A stretch of DNA of 64,000 nt from Bradyrhizobium sp. LTSP849 (GCF_000938255.1 NZ_JYMR01000017.1:124001-188000), one strand, 5' to 3'. Shown: positions 9,271-19,120, counted from the stretch's first letter. Notes: generated from the sequence alone by a model not told the origin. Translations and numbers: made by a program.

Positions 9271-10104
9271 TCAGTCGGCGCGCTCAGCCAACACGGCCTT
9301 GATGCGTTCGGCATCCGCAGGCGTCGCCGGATTGTAGACGACCATGCCGAGATCGGGCCGACCGTCGACGGCAAAGGCCGAATATTCGAACGCAATCGGG
9401 CCGAGCACGGGATGGCGCAGATGCTTGACGCCCTCGCCATAGCTGCGGACATCGTTGTCGCGCCAAAGCCTCGCGAAGTCCGGGCTGAGACCGCAGAGTT
9501 CGTCGACGAACTCGGCGACATGCGAGACCGCGCCGGCGCGCGCCGCATCCGCCCGGAAGGCCGCGACCACGAAGCGGGCCACGCTCTCCCAATCATATTG
9601 CGCGGCGCGAACGCGCGGCTCGCAGAAGATCAAGCGCAGGATGTTGCGCCGTTCCGGCGCGAGCTTTGCGTAATCGGTCAGCACAACCGTCGCCGCGCGA
9701 TTCCAGGCGACGACGTCCCAGATCGTCGTCCGGATGATCGCCGGGCTGGTTTCCAGTGCGTCAAGCACGCGCTGGAGCCGCGGCGAGACGCTTTCGGATG
9801 CCTGGTAACGAACCGCCGGCGGGCGGCCGAGCCCGATCAGAAACAGATGCTCGCGCTCGACATCGGTCAGCATCAGCGCGCGGGCAATGCGGTCGAGCAC
9901 GTCCGCCGATGGCGCGCCGCCGCGGCCCTGCTCCAGCCACGTGTACCAGGTCGGGCTGATATTGGCGCGCTGCGCCACCTCCTCGCGCCGGAGCCCGGGG
10001 GTGCGCCTTCGGCTGCCGCCAAAGCCGAACGCCGCCGCATCCAGCCGGATGCGGCGATCCCTGAGATAGGCTCCGAGCAGGTTCTCGCTGGTGGTCTCGC
10101 TCAT
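9271..10104 (-). CDS. XRE regulator with MmyB-like ligand-binding domain
   Basis: 277-residue transcription factor. The N-terminal HTH spans residues ~8-85 (TPGLRREEVAQRANIS, TWYTWLEQGRG). The rest matches the MmyB-like ligand-binding domain (WNRAATVVLTDYAKL, HPVLGPIAFEYSAFAVDGRPDLGMVVYNP). Proteins of this family commonly control an adjacent divergent oxidoreductase. Here it is divergent from an SDR-type dehydrogenase, with a 102-base intergenic region that would hold both promoters. ATG start is clear. Confidence 0.9.
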   Translation of the reverse strand: MSETTSENLLGAYLRDRRIRLDAAAFGFGGSRRRTPGLRREEVAQRANISPTWYTWLEQGRGGAPSADVLDRIARALMLTDVEREHLFLIGLGRPPAVRYQASESVSPRLQRVLDALETSPAIIRTTIWDVVAWNRAATVVLTDYAKLAPERRNILRLIFCEPRVRAAQYDWESVARFVVAAFRADAARAGAVSHVAEFVDELCGLSPDFARLWRDNDVRSYGEGVKHLRHPVLGPIAFEYSAFAVDGRPDLGMVVYNPATPADAERIKAVLAERAD

Positions 10105-10206
10105 CCTGTTAGCTATTATACCCTGATAATATCACTACTTTACCCGGATAATTCTAGCGCAGATGGTCGTCTCCACCAACCCTCGATCGATCCTTGGAGA
10201 TTGCCC

Positions 10207-11085
10207 ATGCGTGCATTTGTCACTGGCGCCACCGGCTTTGTCGGCTCGGCCGTCGTTTCGGACCTGATCGCAGCCGGCCATCGCGTGCTCGGCCTCGCCC
10301 GCTCTGATGCGAGTGCCGCAGCGCTGATCGCGATGGGGGCCGAAGTCCATCGCGGCTCGCTGGAGGATCATGCCTCCTTGCGCAGCGGCGCGGCCGCATC
10401 GGACGGCGTGCTCCACCTTGGCTTCAACCATGACTTCTCGAAATTCCAAGACAATTGCGAGCTCGACCGCCGTGCCATCCTCGCCCTCGGTGAAGAGCTC
10501 AAGGGCTCCGAGCGCCCTCTCATCGTCACATCCGGCGTTGCGCTCCTGGCTCCCGGCCGTCTTGCGACCGAGGACGATGAGTCCGCGCACCGCTTTCCGC
10601 GCGTATCGGAATCGACGGCACTGTCGCTTTCCGGCGTCCGCGCCGCTGTGGTCCGGCTTCCGCCGACGACCCATGGCGAAGGCGACCATGGTTTTGTCCC
10701 GATCCTGATCAACCTGGCTCGCCAAAAGGGCGTGGCGGCCTATATCGGCGACGGGATGAACCGCTGGCCGGCCGGCCACCGCTTCGATGCCGCGCGCGTC
10801 TATCGGCTTGCGCTCGAGCAAGGCGCACCTGCACCGCGCTATCACGCGATTGCCGAGGAAGGCATCCCGTTCAAGGCGATCGCGGAGGTGATCGGCAAAA
10901 GGCTTGGCGTGCCCGTGGTCTCGAAATCGCAGGACGAGGCGGCCGAGCATTTCGGATGGTTCGCGCAATTCGCAGGCGTCGACGTGCCGACGTCGAGTGC
11001 GAAGACCCGCGCCTTGCTCGGCTGGGTGCCGAAAGAGATAGGGCTGATCGAGGATCTCGACCAGCCCTACTATTTCAAAGTCTGA
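10207..11085 (+). CDS. NAD(P)-dependent epimerase/dehydratase-family oxidoreductase
   Basis: 292 residues with an N-terminal Rossmann motif (FVTGATGFVGSAVV) and NAD-binding pattern of the extended SDR group. I do not see the classic YxxxK active-site pair where it is expected; the region reads RVSESTALSL instead, so this belongs to an atypical SDR branch and the substrate is unknown. The ATG at 10207 is six bases after GGAGA. The neighbouring divergent MmyB-like regulator probably controls it. Confidence 0.88.
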   Translation: MRAFVTGATGFVGSAVVSDLIAAGHRVLGLARSDASAAALIAMGAEVHRGSLEDHASLRSGAAASDGVLHLGFNHDFSKFQDNCELDRRAILALGEELKGSERPLIVTSGVALLAPGRLATEDDESAHRFPRVSESTALSLSGVRAAVVRLPPTTHGEGDHGFVPILINLARQKGVAAYIGDGMNRWPAGHRFDAARVYRLALEQGAPAPRYHAIAEEGIPFKAIAEVIGKRLGVPVVSKSQDEAAEHFGWFAQFAGVDVPTSSAKTRALLGWVPKEIGLIEDLDQPYYFKV

Positions 11086-11099
11086 CGGCTGCTTGCAGA

Positions 11100-12434
11100 T
11101 CAGTCCGTCGTGACAGCGGTTTCCATGTCGGTCGGATCGATCTGCTGGTTCAGCCGCGCGTTGAGCTTGTCGCGATCAAGCTCGCCTTCCCACCAGGCGA
11201 CGATCACGCAGGCCACGCCGTTGCCGCAGAGATTGGTCAGCGCGCGGCATTCGCTCATGAACTTGTCGATGCCGAGCACGATCGCCATGCCCGGCACGAG
11301 CCGCGGATCGACCACGGCGAGCGTTGCTGCCAGCGTGATGAAGCCCGCACCGGTAATGCCGGAAGCCCCCTTCGAGGTCAGCATCGCCACGACCAGGATC
11401 GTAAGCTGCTGGCCGAAGGTGAGATCGAAGCCCAGCGCCTGCGCGATGAACAGCGTCGCCAGCGTCATGTAGATGTTGGTGCCGTCCAGATTGAACGAAT
11501 AGCCCGTGGGCACCACGAGGCCGACCACCGATTTGGAGCAGCCGAGCCGTTCCAGCTTCTCCATCAAGGACGGCAGCGCGCTTTCCGACGACGAGGTGCC
11601 GAGCACGATCAGGAGCTCGTCCTTGATGTAGGCCAGGAACTTGAAGATCGAGAACCCTGCGATCCGCGCGATGGTGCCGAGCACCACGAGCACGAACAGC
11701 GCGGCGGTCAAATAGAACGTCGCGATCAGGCCCATCAAATTGAGGATCGCGCCGGTGCCGAACTTGCCGATGGTGTAGGCCATTGCGCCGAAGGCGCCGA
11801 GCGGCGCCGCGCGCATCACGATCGAGATGACGCCGAACACCGCATGCGCGGCATCGTCGATGAAGCTGCGGATCACATGGCCGCGCTCGCCGAGCCCCAT
11901 GATGGCGAAGCCGAACAACACCGAGAACAGCAGCACCTGCAGGATCTCGCCTTGTGCGAAGGCGCCGACCACGGTGTCGGGAATGATGTGCAGGATGAAG
12001 TCGACCGACCTCTGACCTTCGGCCTGCTTGGCGTAGTTGGCAACGGCCTGCGCGTTGGCCGCCGCACTGCCGAAGCCTGCGCCCGGCTTGACGAGGTTGC
12101 CGATAACGAGGCCGATCACCAGCGCAAAGGTCGAAACGATCTCGAAATAGATGAGCGCCTTGACGCCGATACGGCCGACCTTCTTGGCGTCCTGGATATG
12201 GGCGATGCCCGAGACCACTGTGCAGAAGATGATCGGCGCGATCACCATCTTGATCAGCTTGATGAAGCCGTCGCCAAGCGCCTTGATCCAGTCGTTGGTG
12301 GCAATTTGCGGCCAGAGCCAGCCAACGATGGCGCCGAGCACGATGGCGATCAGCACCTGGACGTAGAGAATTTTATACCACGGCTTGGCGGCGCTGGGTG
12401 CGACCGGCGCCCCAACGATCGTTGTCGTCGTCAT
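11100..12434 (-). CDS. dctA: C4-dicarboxylate:cation symporter DctA
   Basis: 444-residue inner-membrane transporter of the DAACS family, importing succinate, fumarate and malate. Diagnostic stretches are [33 protein letters not shown] and [14 protein letters not shown], which form the reentrant loops and substrate-binding region. In rhizobia DctA feeds nitrogen-fixing bacteroids (known for the family). The ATG at 12434 follows GGGGAG at good spacing. No dctBD two-component pair lies next to it in this window, so this may be a second copy or a separated locus. It is tail-to-tail with the SDR gene. Confidence 0.95.
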   Translation of the reverse strand: MTTTTIVGAPVAPSAAKPWYKILYVQVLIAIVLGAIVGWLWPQIATNDWIKALGDGFIKLIKMVIAPIIFCTVVSGIAHIQDAKKVGRIGVKALIYFEIVSTFALVIGLVIGNLVKPGAGFGSAAANAQAVANYAKQAEGQRSVDFILHIIPDTVVGAFAQGEILQVLLFSVLFGFAIMGLGERGHVIRSFIDDAAHAVFGVISIVMRAAPLGAFGAMAYTIGKFGTGAILNLMGLIATFYLTAALFVLVVLGTIARIAGFSIFKFLAYIKDELLIVLGTSSSESALPSLMEKLERLGCSKSVVGLVVPTGYSFNLDGTNIYMTLATLFIAQALGFDLTFGQQLTILVVAMLTSKGASGITGAGFITLAATLAVVDPRLVPGMAIVLGIDKFMSECRALTNLCGNGVACVIVAWWEGELDRDKLNARLNQQIDPTDMETAVTTD

Positions 12435-12459
12435 TGTTTCACTCCCCCTCAAACTCCAC

Positions 12460-12486
12460 GGCCAGCCAAGATCAACTTGGCCGGCC
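12460..12486 (-). terminator. Hairpin between bioY and dctA
   Basis: ggccagccaag (12460-12470) pairs with cttggccggcc (12476-12486), one mismatch, loop atcaa. It lies after the bioY stop and before the dctA start in transcription order. There is no T-run, so termination is uncertain. Confidence 0.35.
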
Positions 12487-12518
12487 CTGTCAATTGGAAC
12501 TGATCGGATTCGGACGCT

Positions 12519-13127
12519 TTACCCGCGACGATCGATGATGCGGCGCGCCGCCGGCATCAATGTCGCACCCAGCGCGTTCTTGACCAGAGAGGCCGCGATG
12601 AACGGCGCGACGCCGACCTGCCAGGCCTTGGCGGCACCAAGGCCTAAGGCCAGCCAGCCGAAGCCTGCGGCGAAAATGACGATGTGGCCCACGGCCATCG
12701 CCGCGAACAGCAGGACCACGCTGCGATCCCAGCCCCTCTCGGCCAGCCAGCCGGTGACGAAGGCAGCGGCAACAAAGCCGAACAGATAGCCGGCCGTCGG
12801 GCCAACCAGCGGCGCAAGTCCGCCGACAGGGCCGGCGAAGACCGGCAGTCCCATCGCGCCCTCGGCGAGATAGGCGATCATGGTTGCGCTGCCAAGGCGC
12901 CAGCCATAGGCCGCGCCGATCATCAGCACGACCAGGCTCTGCAACGTCATGGGCACGTAGGGCAGCGGCAGGTTCACCTTGGCCGACAGCGCCATCAGCG
13001 CGGTGCCGAGTGCAACCAGCACGACGGCGCGCAAGCTGCCGACGGTTTGGCCCGGGCGGGTCGGCCACAATAAGGCGGCGAGAGGAAAATGCGGCGTGGC
13101 GGCGGACTGGGCGGTTCGGTCAGACAA
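12519..13127 (-). CDS. bioY: Biotin transporter BioY
   Basis: 202-residue integral membrane S component for biotin uptake. BioY hallmarks are VPMTLQSLVVLMIGAAYG, AYLAEGAMGLPVFAG and GPTAGYLFGFVAAAF, with about six membrane segments. I chose TTG at 13127 since GGAG lies six bases upstream and no in-frame ATG occurs before the first helix. The aminotransferase ends 33 bases upstream on the same strand, so the two are probably cotranscribed. No BioM/BioN genes are next to it, so it would act alone or with a shared energising module. Confidence 0.93.
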   Translation of the reverse strand: MSDRTAQSAATPHFPLAALLWPTRPGQTVGSLRAVVLVALGTALMALSAKVNLPLPYVPMTLQSLVVLMIGAAYGWRLGSATMIAYLAEGAMGLPVFAGPVGGLAPLVGPTAGYLFGFVAAAFVTGWLAERGWDRSVVLLFAAMAVGHIVIFAAGFGWLALGLGAAKAWQVGVAPFIAASLVKNALGATLMPAARRIIDRRG

Positions 13128-13160
13128 GATGCACTCCGGAAGGCTGTTCGAAACTGGCGG

Positions 13161-14348
13161 CTATTTAAGCCAGTGAGCGATCCGGTCAACAGCCTCGCGC
13201 ATCTCCGCAGCCGAGCGTGCATAGGAGAATCGTATGAACGAGCGGCCATGGATGGGATCGAAATCGACGCCCGGGGTGGCCGCAACGTGGGCCTGTTCCA
13301 GCATGGTCTTGGCGAAGTCGAAACTGTCGGAGGTGAAGTCCGAGACGTCGGCATAGAGATAGAATGCGCCGTCAGCAGGCAGGAACCGGGTCAGGCCGGC
13401 CTTGGGCAATCCCTCGATCAAAATGCGGCGGTTTTCCTGATAGCCGTGCTTGATTTCCTCCATCTCGGCCGCGCCGTCGAAGGCAGCTTCAGCCGCGATC
13501 TGCGACAGCGACGGCACCGAGATCGAGAGGTTCTGCTGAAGCCGTTCGATGGGGCGCACCAGGACGTCGGGCACGACCATCCAGCCGACGCGCCAGCCCG
13601 TCATGCAAAAATACTTCGAGAACGAATTGATCACGAGTGCGTGCTCCGACAGCTCTGCCGCCGTCACCGCCGGAAACGCATAGTCGAGCCCGTGATAGAT
13701 TTCGTCCGAGATGAAACGGATGCCGGCGTCTTCGGCAGCCGCTATCAGGCCAGCGAGCGCTTCTTTGGACATCATCGTCCCGGTCGGGTTGGCGGGGCTG
13801 CCGACCAGCACGCCCTTGAGCGGCGCCTTGCGATGGGCGGCTAGCAAGGCCTCGCCGGTCAGCGCGTGGCGCGTTTCGTTCGTGGTCTCGATCAGCACCG
13901 GTTCGCAACCGAGCGCGGTGAGGATGTGGCGGTACGGCGGATAGCCCGGCACCGTCACCGCGACGCGATCGCCGGGCTCGAACATCGACAGGAAGGCCAG
14001 GATGAAGCCGCCGGAAGAGCCCGTGGTGACCACGATCCGATCGGGGCTGACGGTGCAGCCATAGGCATCGCGATAATGCCGCGCGATGCGCTCGCGCAGA
14101 CTGGGGATGCCGAGCGCGGAGGTATAGTCGATCCGTCCGGCTTCGAGCGTTGCATGAGCAGCCGCAATCGCGGTCTTCGGCGCACCAGCCGCGGGCTGGC
14201 CGACTTCCATGTGGATGACATGTCCGCCGGCCGCCTCGATCCGGGCCGCCGCGGCCATCACGTCCATCACCATGAACGGGGGAACATCACTGCGGCGGGA
14301 CGGCTCGAGCCACTGCCCCACCCGGTTCCTCAATGTCGCATCGTGCAT
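13161..14348 (-). CDS. Class I/II pyridoxal phosphate aminotransferase
   Basis: 395 residues, fold type I PLP enzyme. The Schiff-base Lys is in NSFSKYFCMTGWRVGW; GSPANPTGTM and the C-terminal SFIRFSYA (substrate carboxylate Arg) are also present. Substrate specificity cannot be read, though the arrangement upstream of bioY raises the possibility of a role in biotin-related or general amino acid metabolism (weak inference). The ATG at 14348 is the only sensible start. It is divergent from the M48 protease gene. Confidence 0.92.
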   Translation of the reverse strand: MHDATLRNRVGQWLEPSRRSDVPPFMVMDVMAAAARIEAAGGHVIHMEVGQPAAGAPKTAIAAAHATLEAGRIDYTSALGIPSLRERIARHYRDAYGCTVSPDRIVVTTGSSGGFILAFLSMFEPGDRVAVTVPGYPPYRHILTALGCEPVLIETTNETRHALTGEALLAAHRKAPLKGVLVGSPANPTGTMMSKEALAGLIAAAEDAGIRFISDEIYHGLDYAFPAVTAAELSEHALVINSFSKYFCMTGWRVGWMVVPDVLVRPIERLQQNLSISVPSLSQIAAEAAFDGAAEMEEIKHGYQENRRILIEGLPKAGLTRFLPADGAFYLYADVSDFTSDSFDFAKTMLEQAHVAATPGVDFDPIHGRSFIRFSYARSAAEMREAVDRIAHWLK

Positions 14349-14516
14349 CGATTTCTGCTATTTCGCTGGCGGACCGGCCCGTTCGGTCCGTGAAACAGGG
14401 CTCTTGCGCCCCAGACTGGCCGCATTGTACGGCTCATAAGGGCATATCGCGTATCCGGTCCGCCGCCAATCACCAAAAACCAGCTGCTTTTGAAGCCGTT
14501 TGACCCAGACCGTTTG

Positions 14517-15923
14517 ATGTTGCTCCAGATCGCATTGCGCAAGAAGGCCTCCGCCCTCACCGCCCTCGTCACGGCGGCTGCGATCGCGCTGCTGCCGGTC
14601 CCGGCGACGCAGGCGCAGGAAGGCCGCGGACCGCCGGTCCTGCGCGACACCGAGACCGAGCAGTTGCTGCGTGAATACACGCGTCCGATCCTGCGGGTTG
14701 CCGGTCTGGAGAAGCAGAACATCCAGATGGTGATCATCAACGACAACTCGTTCAACGCGTTCGTCGCCGATGGCCACCGCATCTTCGTCAATTACGGCGC
14801 GATACTCCAGTCGGAGACGCCGAACCAGATCATCGGCGTGCTCGCGCACGAGACCGGGCATCTGGCGGGCGGCCATCTGTCCAAGCTGCGCGAGCAGCTC
14901 TCCAACGCCCAGACGCAGATGATCATCGCCATGCTGCTCGGCGCAGGCGCCCTGGTCGCAGGCGCCAGCCGCGGCTCGAGCAGCGCGGGCAACAACGGGC
15001 TCGCCAATGCGGGCGCGGCCGCGATCGCCGGACCGCAGGAGATGATCCGCCGCTCGCTGCTGTCCTACCAGCGCCAGCAGGAAGAGAACGCCGACCGCGC
15101 CGGCGTGAAATTCCTGACCGCGACCCAGCAATCGCCGAAGGGCATGTACGAGACCTTCAAGCGCTTCACCAGCGAGAGCCTGTTCGCGGCCCGCGGCGCC
15201 GATCCCTATCTCCAGTCGCACCCGATGCCCGCCGAGCGCGTCGCGGCGCTCCAGGAATTCGCCAGCACCAGCCCTTATTGGGACAAAAAGGACGATCCCG
15301 CGCTCCAACTCCGCCATGACATGGTGCGCGCCAAGATCTCAGCCTTCATGGAGCGGCCAGAGCTGGTGTACCGCCGCTATCCCCTGACCAACGACGGCAT
15401 GCCGGCGCGCTATGCCCGCGCCATCAGCACCTATCTGCACGGCGATTTACGCAGCGCGCTCGCCCAGATCGATCTGCTGATCCAGGCCCAGCCGAACAAC
15501 CCGTATTTCTACGAGGTCCGCGGCCAGGCGCTTCTGGAGAGCGGCAAACCGGCCGATGCCATCGCTCCCCTGCGAAAGGCTGTCGCATTATCAAACAATG
15601 CGCCGCTCATCGAGATGTTACTTGGGCAGGCTCTGGTTGGAACCGATAATAAGACGTACACGGACGACGCCATCCGGATTCTCCGTGCCGCTGTGGTGCG
15701 CGAGCCCGAAGCCCCGCTCGGCTACATGCAGCTCGCGATGGCCTATGGCCGGAAGGGAGACTATGCCGAGGCGGATCTCGCGTCGGCCCAAGCCGCCTTC
15801 TTGCGCGGCGACAACAAGACCGCCCGCGAGCTTGCCACGCGCGCGAAAACCCGTTTCGCCGTCGGCACGCCCGGATGGGTCAAGGCCGACGATATCGTGG
15901 CGTCGAAACCGCCGCGCAACTAG
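14517..15923 (+). CDS. Secreted M48 zinc metalloprotease with TPR tail (BepA/YfgC-like)
   Basis: 468 residues. A signal peptide occupies residues 1-31 (LTALVTAAAIALLPVPATQA). The zinc motif HETGH is in VLAHETGHLAGGHLSKL, and the third ligand region is QEENADRAGVKFL. The C-terminal ~150 residues form TPR-like helices (PNNPYFYEVRGQALLESG). BepA-type periplasmic proteases police outer membrane protein assembly (family knowledge). ATG at 14517 directly precedes the signal peptide; an alternative TTG at 14490 would add nine residues. The DsbA-like gene follows about 100 bases later. Confidence 0.92.
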   Translation: MLLQIALRKKASALTALVTAAAIALLPVPATQAQEGRGPPVLRDTETEQLLREYTRPILRVAGLEKQNIQMVIINDNSFNAFVADGHRIFVNYGAILQSETPNQIIGVLAHETGHLAGGHLSKLREQLSNAQTQMIIAMLLGAGALVAGASRGSSSAGNNGLANAGAAAIAGPQEMIRRSLLSYQRQQEENADRAGVKFLTATQQSPKGMYETFKRFTSESLFAARGADPYLQSHPMPAERVAALQEFASTSPYWDKKDDPALQLRHDMVRAKISAFMERPELVYRRYPLTNDGMPARYARAISTYLHGDLRSALAQIDLLIQAQPNNPYFYEVRGQALLESGKPADAIAPLRKAVALSNNAPLIEMLLGQALVGTDNKTYTDDAIRILRAAVVREPEAPLGYMQLAMAYGRKGDYAEADLASAQAAFLRGDNKTARELATRAKTRFAVGTPGWVKADDIVASKPPRN

Positions 15924-16025
15924 ACGATGCCTGATCGCCACATCTGCCACCATGACGTCACGACGCTACGCTTAAGTCCGCCGGGACGTTTTTTCGAGAC
16001 CTGCTCTGGATAAGAGGATTTGCCA

Positions 16026-16793
16026 ATGCCTTCGCTGCGCCTGCTTGCTTCCGCGCTGTTTGCGCTCGCCATCTTCGGCGCAACGGGACCGGCTTCGGCC
16101 GACAGCTTCTCCGGCGCCCAGCGCACCGACATCGAGGCGATCGTCAAAAACTACCTCGTCACCCATCCCGAGGTGCTCGAGGAGGCGATGGCAGAGCTCA
16201 GCAAGCGCCAGGCCACCGCGGAATCCGAGAAGCACGAAGCCAGCATCGCGCAGAATTCCGACGCGATCTTCAATTCACCGCGCCAGGTCGTGCTCGGCAA
16301 CAAGGACGGCGACGTCACCTTCGTCGAGTTCTTCGACTACAATTGCGGCTACTGCAAACGCGCGATGAGCGACATGCTCGACCTCATGAAGGCCGATCCC
16401 AAGCTCAAGGTCGTGCTGAAGGAATTTCCGGTCCTGAGCCAGGGCTCGGTCGAAGCAGCACAGGTCGCCGTCGCCGTCCGCATGCAGGATCCCTCCGGCA
16501 AGAAATATCTCGACTTCCACCAGAAGCTGCTCGGCGGCCGCGGCCCGGCCGACAAGGCGCGCGCGCTTCAAGCGGCCAAGGAAGCCGGCCTCGACACCGC
16601 GAAGATCGAGAAGGACATCGCCAGTCCCGAGGTGCGCACCACCATCGAGGAGAACTTCAAGCTCGCCGAAGCGATGGGCATGAACGGCACGCCGAGCTAC
16701 GTGATCGGCAAGCAGATCGTCGTCGGCGCCGTCGGCCTCGACGGCCTCAAGGAAAAGATCGGCGTCGCCCGCTGCGGCAAAGCGACCTGCTAA
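16026..16793 (+). CDS. Periplasmic DsbA-family thiol:disulfide protein (Com1-like)
   Basis: 255 residues with a signal peptide (SALFALAIFGATGPASA) and a thioredoxin-type active site CGYC in FFDYNCGYCKRAMSDM. The cis-Pro loop is NGTPSYVIG. An N-terminal helical segment (residues 25-75) precedes the fold, as in Com1/ScsC-type members. It would oxidise or isomerise disulfides in the periplasm. The ATG at 16026 has GAGGA seven bases upstream. Its neighbour, an M48 periplasmic protease, supports a shared role in envelope protein quality control. A strong terminator follows. Confidence 0.92.
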   Translation: MPSLRLLASALFALAIFGATGPASADSFSGAQRTDIEAIVKNYLVTHPEVLEEAMAELSKRQATAESEKHEASIAQNSDAIFNSPRQVVLGNKDGDVTFVEFFDYNCGYCKRAMSDMLDLMKADPKLKVVLKEFPVLSQGSVEAAQVAVAVRMQDPSGKKYLDFHQKLLGGRGPADKARALQAAKEAGLDTAKIEKDIASPEVRTTIEENFKLAEAMGMNGTPSYVIGKQIVVGAVGLDGLKEKIGVARCGKATC

Positions 16794-16841
16794 CAAGGCG
16801 ACTTGCTGACCGCGCTTTTCACAACATCATTCATGCGACGA

Positions 16842-16865
16842 GGCCGGCTGAAAAGCCGGCCTTTT
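16842..16865 (+). terminator. Intrinsic terminator after the DsbA-like gene
   Basis: ggccggct (16842-16849) pairs with agccggcc (16854-16861) around loop gaaa, followed by TTTT. Confidence 0.9.
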
Positions 16866-16961
16866 CGTTTGTGGTGTTGCTGTCCGCGATCGTGTCGCAA
16901 ACCCGGCGCGCGCATTCATCTGGCGTTCAACAAACAAATCCCCCGGAACCGCAGATGTTCC

Positions 16962-16986
16962 GGAACTCCTGATACCTCCTTTCGTT
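16962..16986 (+). promoter_or_regulatory. EcfG-type general stress promoter
   Basis: GGAAC (16962-16966), a 16-base spacer and CGTT (16983-16986). This is an exact match to the GGAAC-N16-CGTT form recognised by the alphaproteobacterial general stress sigma factor EcfG. It lies 46 bases before the ATG of the DUF1236 gene. Confidence 0.75.
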
Positions 16987-17032
16987 GTTGGCGCGGGCAA
17001 TGACGCAAAATAAACACGTGAGGAGAAATTCA

Positions 17033-17797
17033 ATGTCGAACCGCTTTATGATCTCGGTCGCCGCGCTTGCACTGTTCGCCGGCACCGGTCTGGCGAACGC
17101 ACAAGGTACGATGAAGAACGACAACGGCGGCGCCGGCGCGCAGCCGACGCAGCATTCGCAACCAGCCGGCGGTGCCGCCGAGCGCGGTGGCGCGATGGGC
17201 AAGGAAGCCGCTCCCGAGAAGGGCACCGTGGGTCAGACTGGCGGCGCCAGCACCATGAAGCCCGGTGCGGCTGCGGAGGAAAAGTCCCCCGGCGCGATGA
17301 AGGACGAGCACTCCGGCGGCGCGATGAACAAGAACGCGGCTGAGGACAAGGCCGGCGCCCCCAAGGGCCAGCGCACCGACGAACGCGCGCAGGGTCAGAT
17401 GGACAAGTCCCAGATGGACAAGTCCAAGAGCACGGAGACTGACACCAAGAGCGGCAACATGAACGCTCAGACCAAGGGCGCGGAAACCAAGGGCGCGGAC
17501 AGCAAGTCGCAGACCACGACCGGCAACGCCTCCGCGACCGCTGCTGCACCGCCTGCCGAGAAGCGGAGCCAAATCTCAACGGCGATCAAGTCGACCAAGA
17601 TCGAAGAGACCACGAACGTCAACTTCAACATCTCGGTCGGCTCGGCTGTCCCGTCGACCGTCCGTTTCCACCCGCTTCCGCCCCAGATCGTCGAAATCTA
17701 TCCGGAGTGGCGCGGCTATGACGTGATCTTCGTGCGCGGCCAGTACATTATCGTCCGTCCTCAGACGCACGAGATCGTCTACATCATCGAGGGTTAA
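17033..17797 (+). CDS. Secreted DUF1236 protein, stress-promoter controlled
   Basis: 254 residues. A signal peptide (ISVAALALFAGTGLANA) leads into a low-complexity middle of about 150 residues rich in Gly, Ala, Lys, Met and Ser, with repeats of the MDKSQMDKS and ETKGAD type. The last ~70 residues are a DUF1236 domain (VNFNISVGSAVP, PLPPQIVEIYPEWRGYDV, IIVRPQTHEIVYIIEG). Function is unknown; the hydrophilic region resembles desiccation- or osmotic-stress proteins. AGGAG lies seven bases before the ATG. The EcfG-type promoter upstream and the terminator downstream make it a single-gene unit. Confidence 0.88.
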   Translation: MSNRFMISVAALALFAGTGLANAQGTMKNDNGGAGAQPTQHSQPAGGAAERGGAMGKEAAPEKGTVGQTGGASTMKPGAAAEEKSPGAMKDEHSGGAMNKNAAEDKAGAPKGQRTDERAQGQMDKSQMDKSKSTETDTKSGNMNAQTKGAETKGADSKSQTTTGNASATAAAPPAEKRSQISTAIKSTKIEETTNVNFNISVGSAVPSTVRFHPLPPQIVEIYPEWRGYDVIFVRGQYIIVRPQTHEIVYIIEG

Positions 17798-17828
17798 GCC
17801 GCTCAACTTGAGCTGTTTGCCAAACGAG

Positions 17829-17858
17829 GCCCCTGCCGGGAGATCGGCGGGGGCTTTC
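17829..17858 (+). terminator. Terminator after the DUF1236 gene
   Basis: gcccctgccg (17829-17838) pairs with cggcgggggc (17845-17854), one T-G pair, loop ggagat, then TTT. Confidence 0.8.
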
Positions 17859-18046
17859 GGCACTCCGCCCTCCCTTTCCGACAGCCACGCTTCAGACTGG
17901 TTAACAAGCAATTTCCGTAGCTTCCGCACAGATTTTTGCACCCCGGATGAGCTGCCTGAAGCCACCTGGGAGGCCCTTCAAGGCTTCCCCTAGGACATTT
18001 TGTTACCTATAACCCCCGCCACGCCGAAGCACCTGCCGGGTTAGGA

Positions 18047-18514
18047 ATGGCTGAACCAGCAACCGACACGATCCTCGTCCTGAACGGGCCGAACCTCAAC
18101 ATGTTGGGGACGCGCGAGCCGGAGAAGTACGGCCATGCCACGCTGGCCGACGTCGAGGCGCTGTGCCGGGCGACGACGGCGCAATTCGGTCTCAAGGCCG
18201 ACTGCCGGCAGTCCAACCGCGAGGGCGAGCTGATCGACTTCATCCACGAGGCGCATGCCCGCAAGATGAAGGGCATCATCGTCAATGCCGGCGGCTATTC
18301 CCACACCTCGATCGCGCTGCACGACGCGCTGCTCGCGGTGCAGATTCCGACCGTCGAGGTGCACGTGACCAACATCCACGCCCGCGAGAGCTTCCGTCAC
18401 CACTCCTACACCGCGCGCGCGGCCTTCGCCTCGCTCTGCGGCTTCGGCATCGAGGGCTATCGCCTCGCCATCCAGGGCCTTGCCGCCAAGCTCGGCATCA
18501 AGCCCAAAGCCTGA
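18047..18514 (+). CDS. aroQ: 3-dehydroquinate dehydratase, type II
   Basis: 155 residues. It dehydrates 3-dehydroquinate to 3-dehydroshikimate in the shikimate pathway. The type II family signature begins [19 protein letters not shown], the catalytic Tyr lies in that stretch, and [12 protein letters not shown] and [18 protein letters not shown] complete the active site. It comes just before accB, an arrangement common in Rhizobiales. Confidence 0.96.
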   Translation: MAEPATDTILVLNGPNLNMLGTREPEKYGHATLADVEALCRATTAQFGLKADCRQSNREGELIDFIHEAHARKMKGIIVNAGGYSHTSIALHDALLAVQIPTVEVHVTNIHARESFRHHSYTARAAFASLCGFGIEGYRLAIQGLAAKLGIKPKA

Positions 18515-18552
18515 CGCTCCCTCAATCACACAGAACATTCGGATCAAAGAAC

Positions 18553-19044
18553 ATGGCGCGCCAGCCAGACGACAAAGCAGCCGCAAAGTTTTCCAGCGAG
18601 GATTCCGCGCTCGTCCGCGAACTCGCACTTCTGCTCGATGAAACCAGCCTCACCGAGATCGAGATCGAACGTGCGGGCCTGCGCCTGCGCGTCGCCCGCA
18701 ACATCAGCGTTGCCGCGACCATGCCCGCGCCGATGGCGTATGCGGCCCCCGTGCCGGTCACTGCGACGGCCGCCGCACCTGCGGCTGCTGCGGCAGACAT
18801 GTCAAAGCATCCGGGCGCAGTGACCTCGCCGATGGTGGGCACCGCCTATTGGGCGCCGGAGCCGGGTGCAAAACCGTTCATCGAGGTCGGCTCGAAGGTC
18901 TCGGTCGGCCAGAACCTGCTCATCATCGAAGCCATGAAGACCATGAACCAGATCCCCTCGCCGCGCGCCGGCACGGTGACCCAGATCCTGGTCGAGGACG
19001 GCCAGCCCGTCGAGTATGGCGAGCCCTTGGTGATCATTGAGTAA
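18553..19044 (+). CDS. accB: Biotin carboxyl carrier protein of acetyl-CoA carboxylase
   Basis: 163 residues. The C-terminal biotinyl domain has the lysine in EAMKTMNQI. The N-terminal part ([15 protein letters not shown]) matches AccB and is joined by an Ala/Pro-rich linker (residues ~55-85). It carries CO2 from AccC to the carboxyltransferase in the first step of fatty acid synthesis. ATG at 18553 is 38 bases after the aroQ stop; accC follows after 76 bases. Confidence 0.96.
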   Translation: MARQPDDKAAAKFSSEDSALVRELALLLDETSLTEIEIERAGLRLRVARNISVAATMPAPMAYAAPVPVTATAAAPAAAAADMSKHPGAVTSPMVGTAYWAPEPGAKPFIEVGSKVSVGQNLLIIEAMKTMNQIPSPRAGTVTQILVEDGQPVEYGEPLVIIE

Positions 19045-19120
19045 CGGCATTCAGTAAAGGCTTGGGGCGGCGCAGCCGCCCTCGCCGCTTTCCGCGCGCC
19101 ATTCGTCCCTTAAGGACACC

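Noticed and set aside
10956..12503. 515-residue plus-strand frame over dctA
   Set aside because: Antisense to an unmistakable DctA; extremely rich in His, Glu, Arg and Gln, with no fold or RBS.
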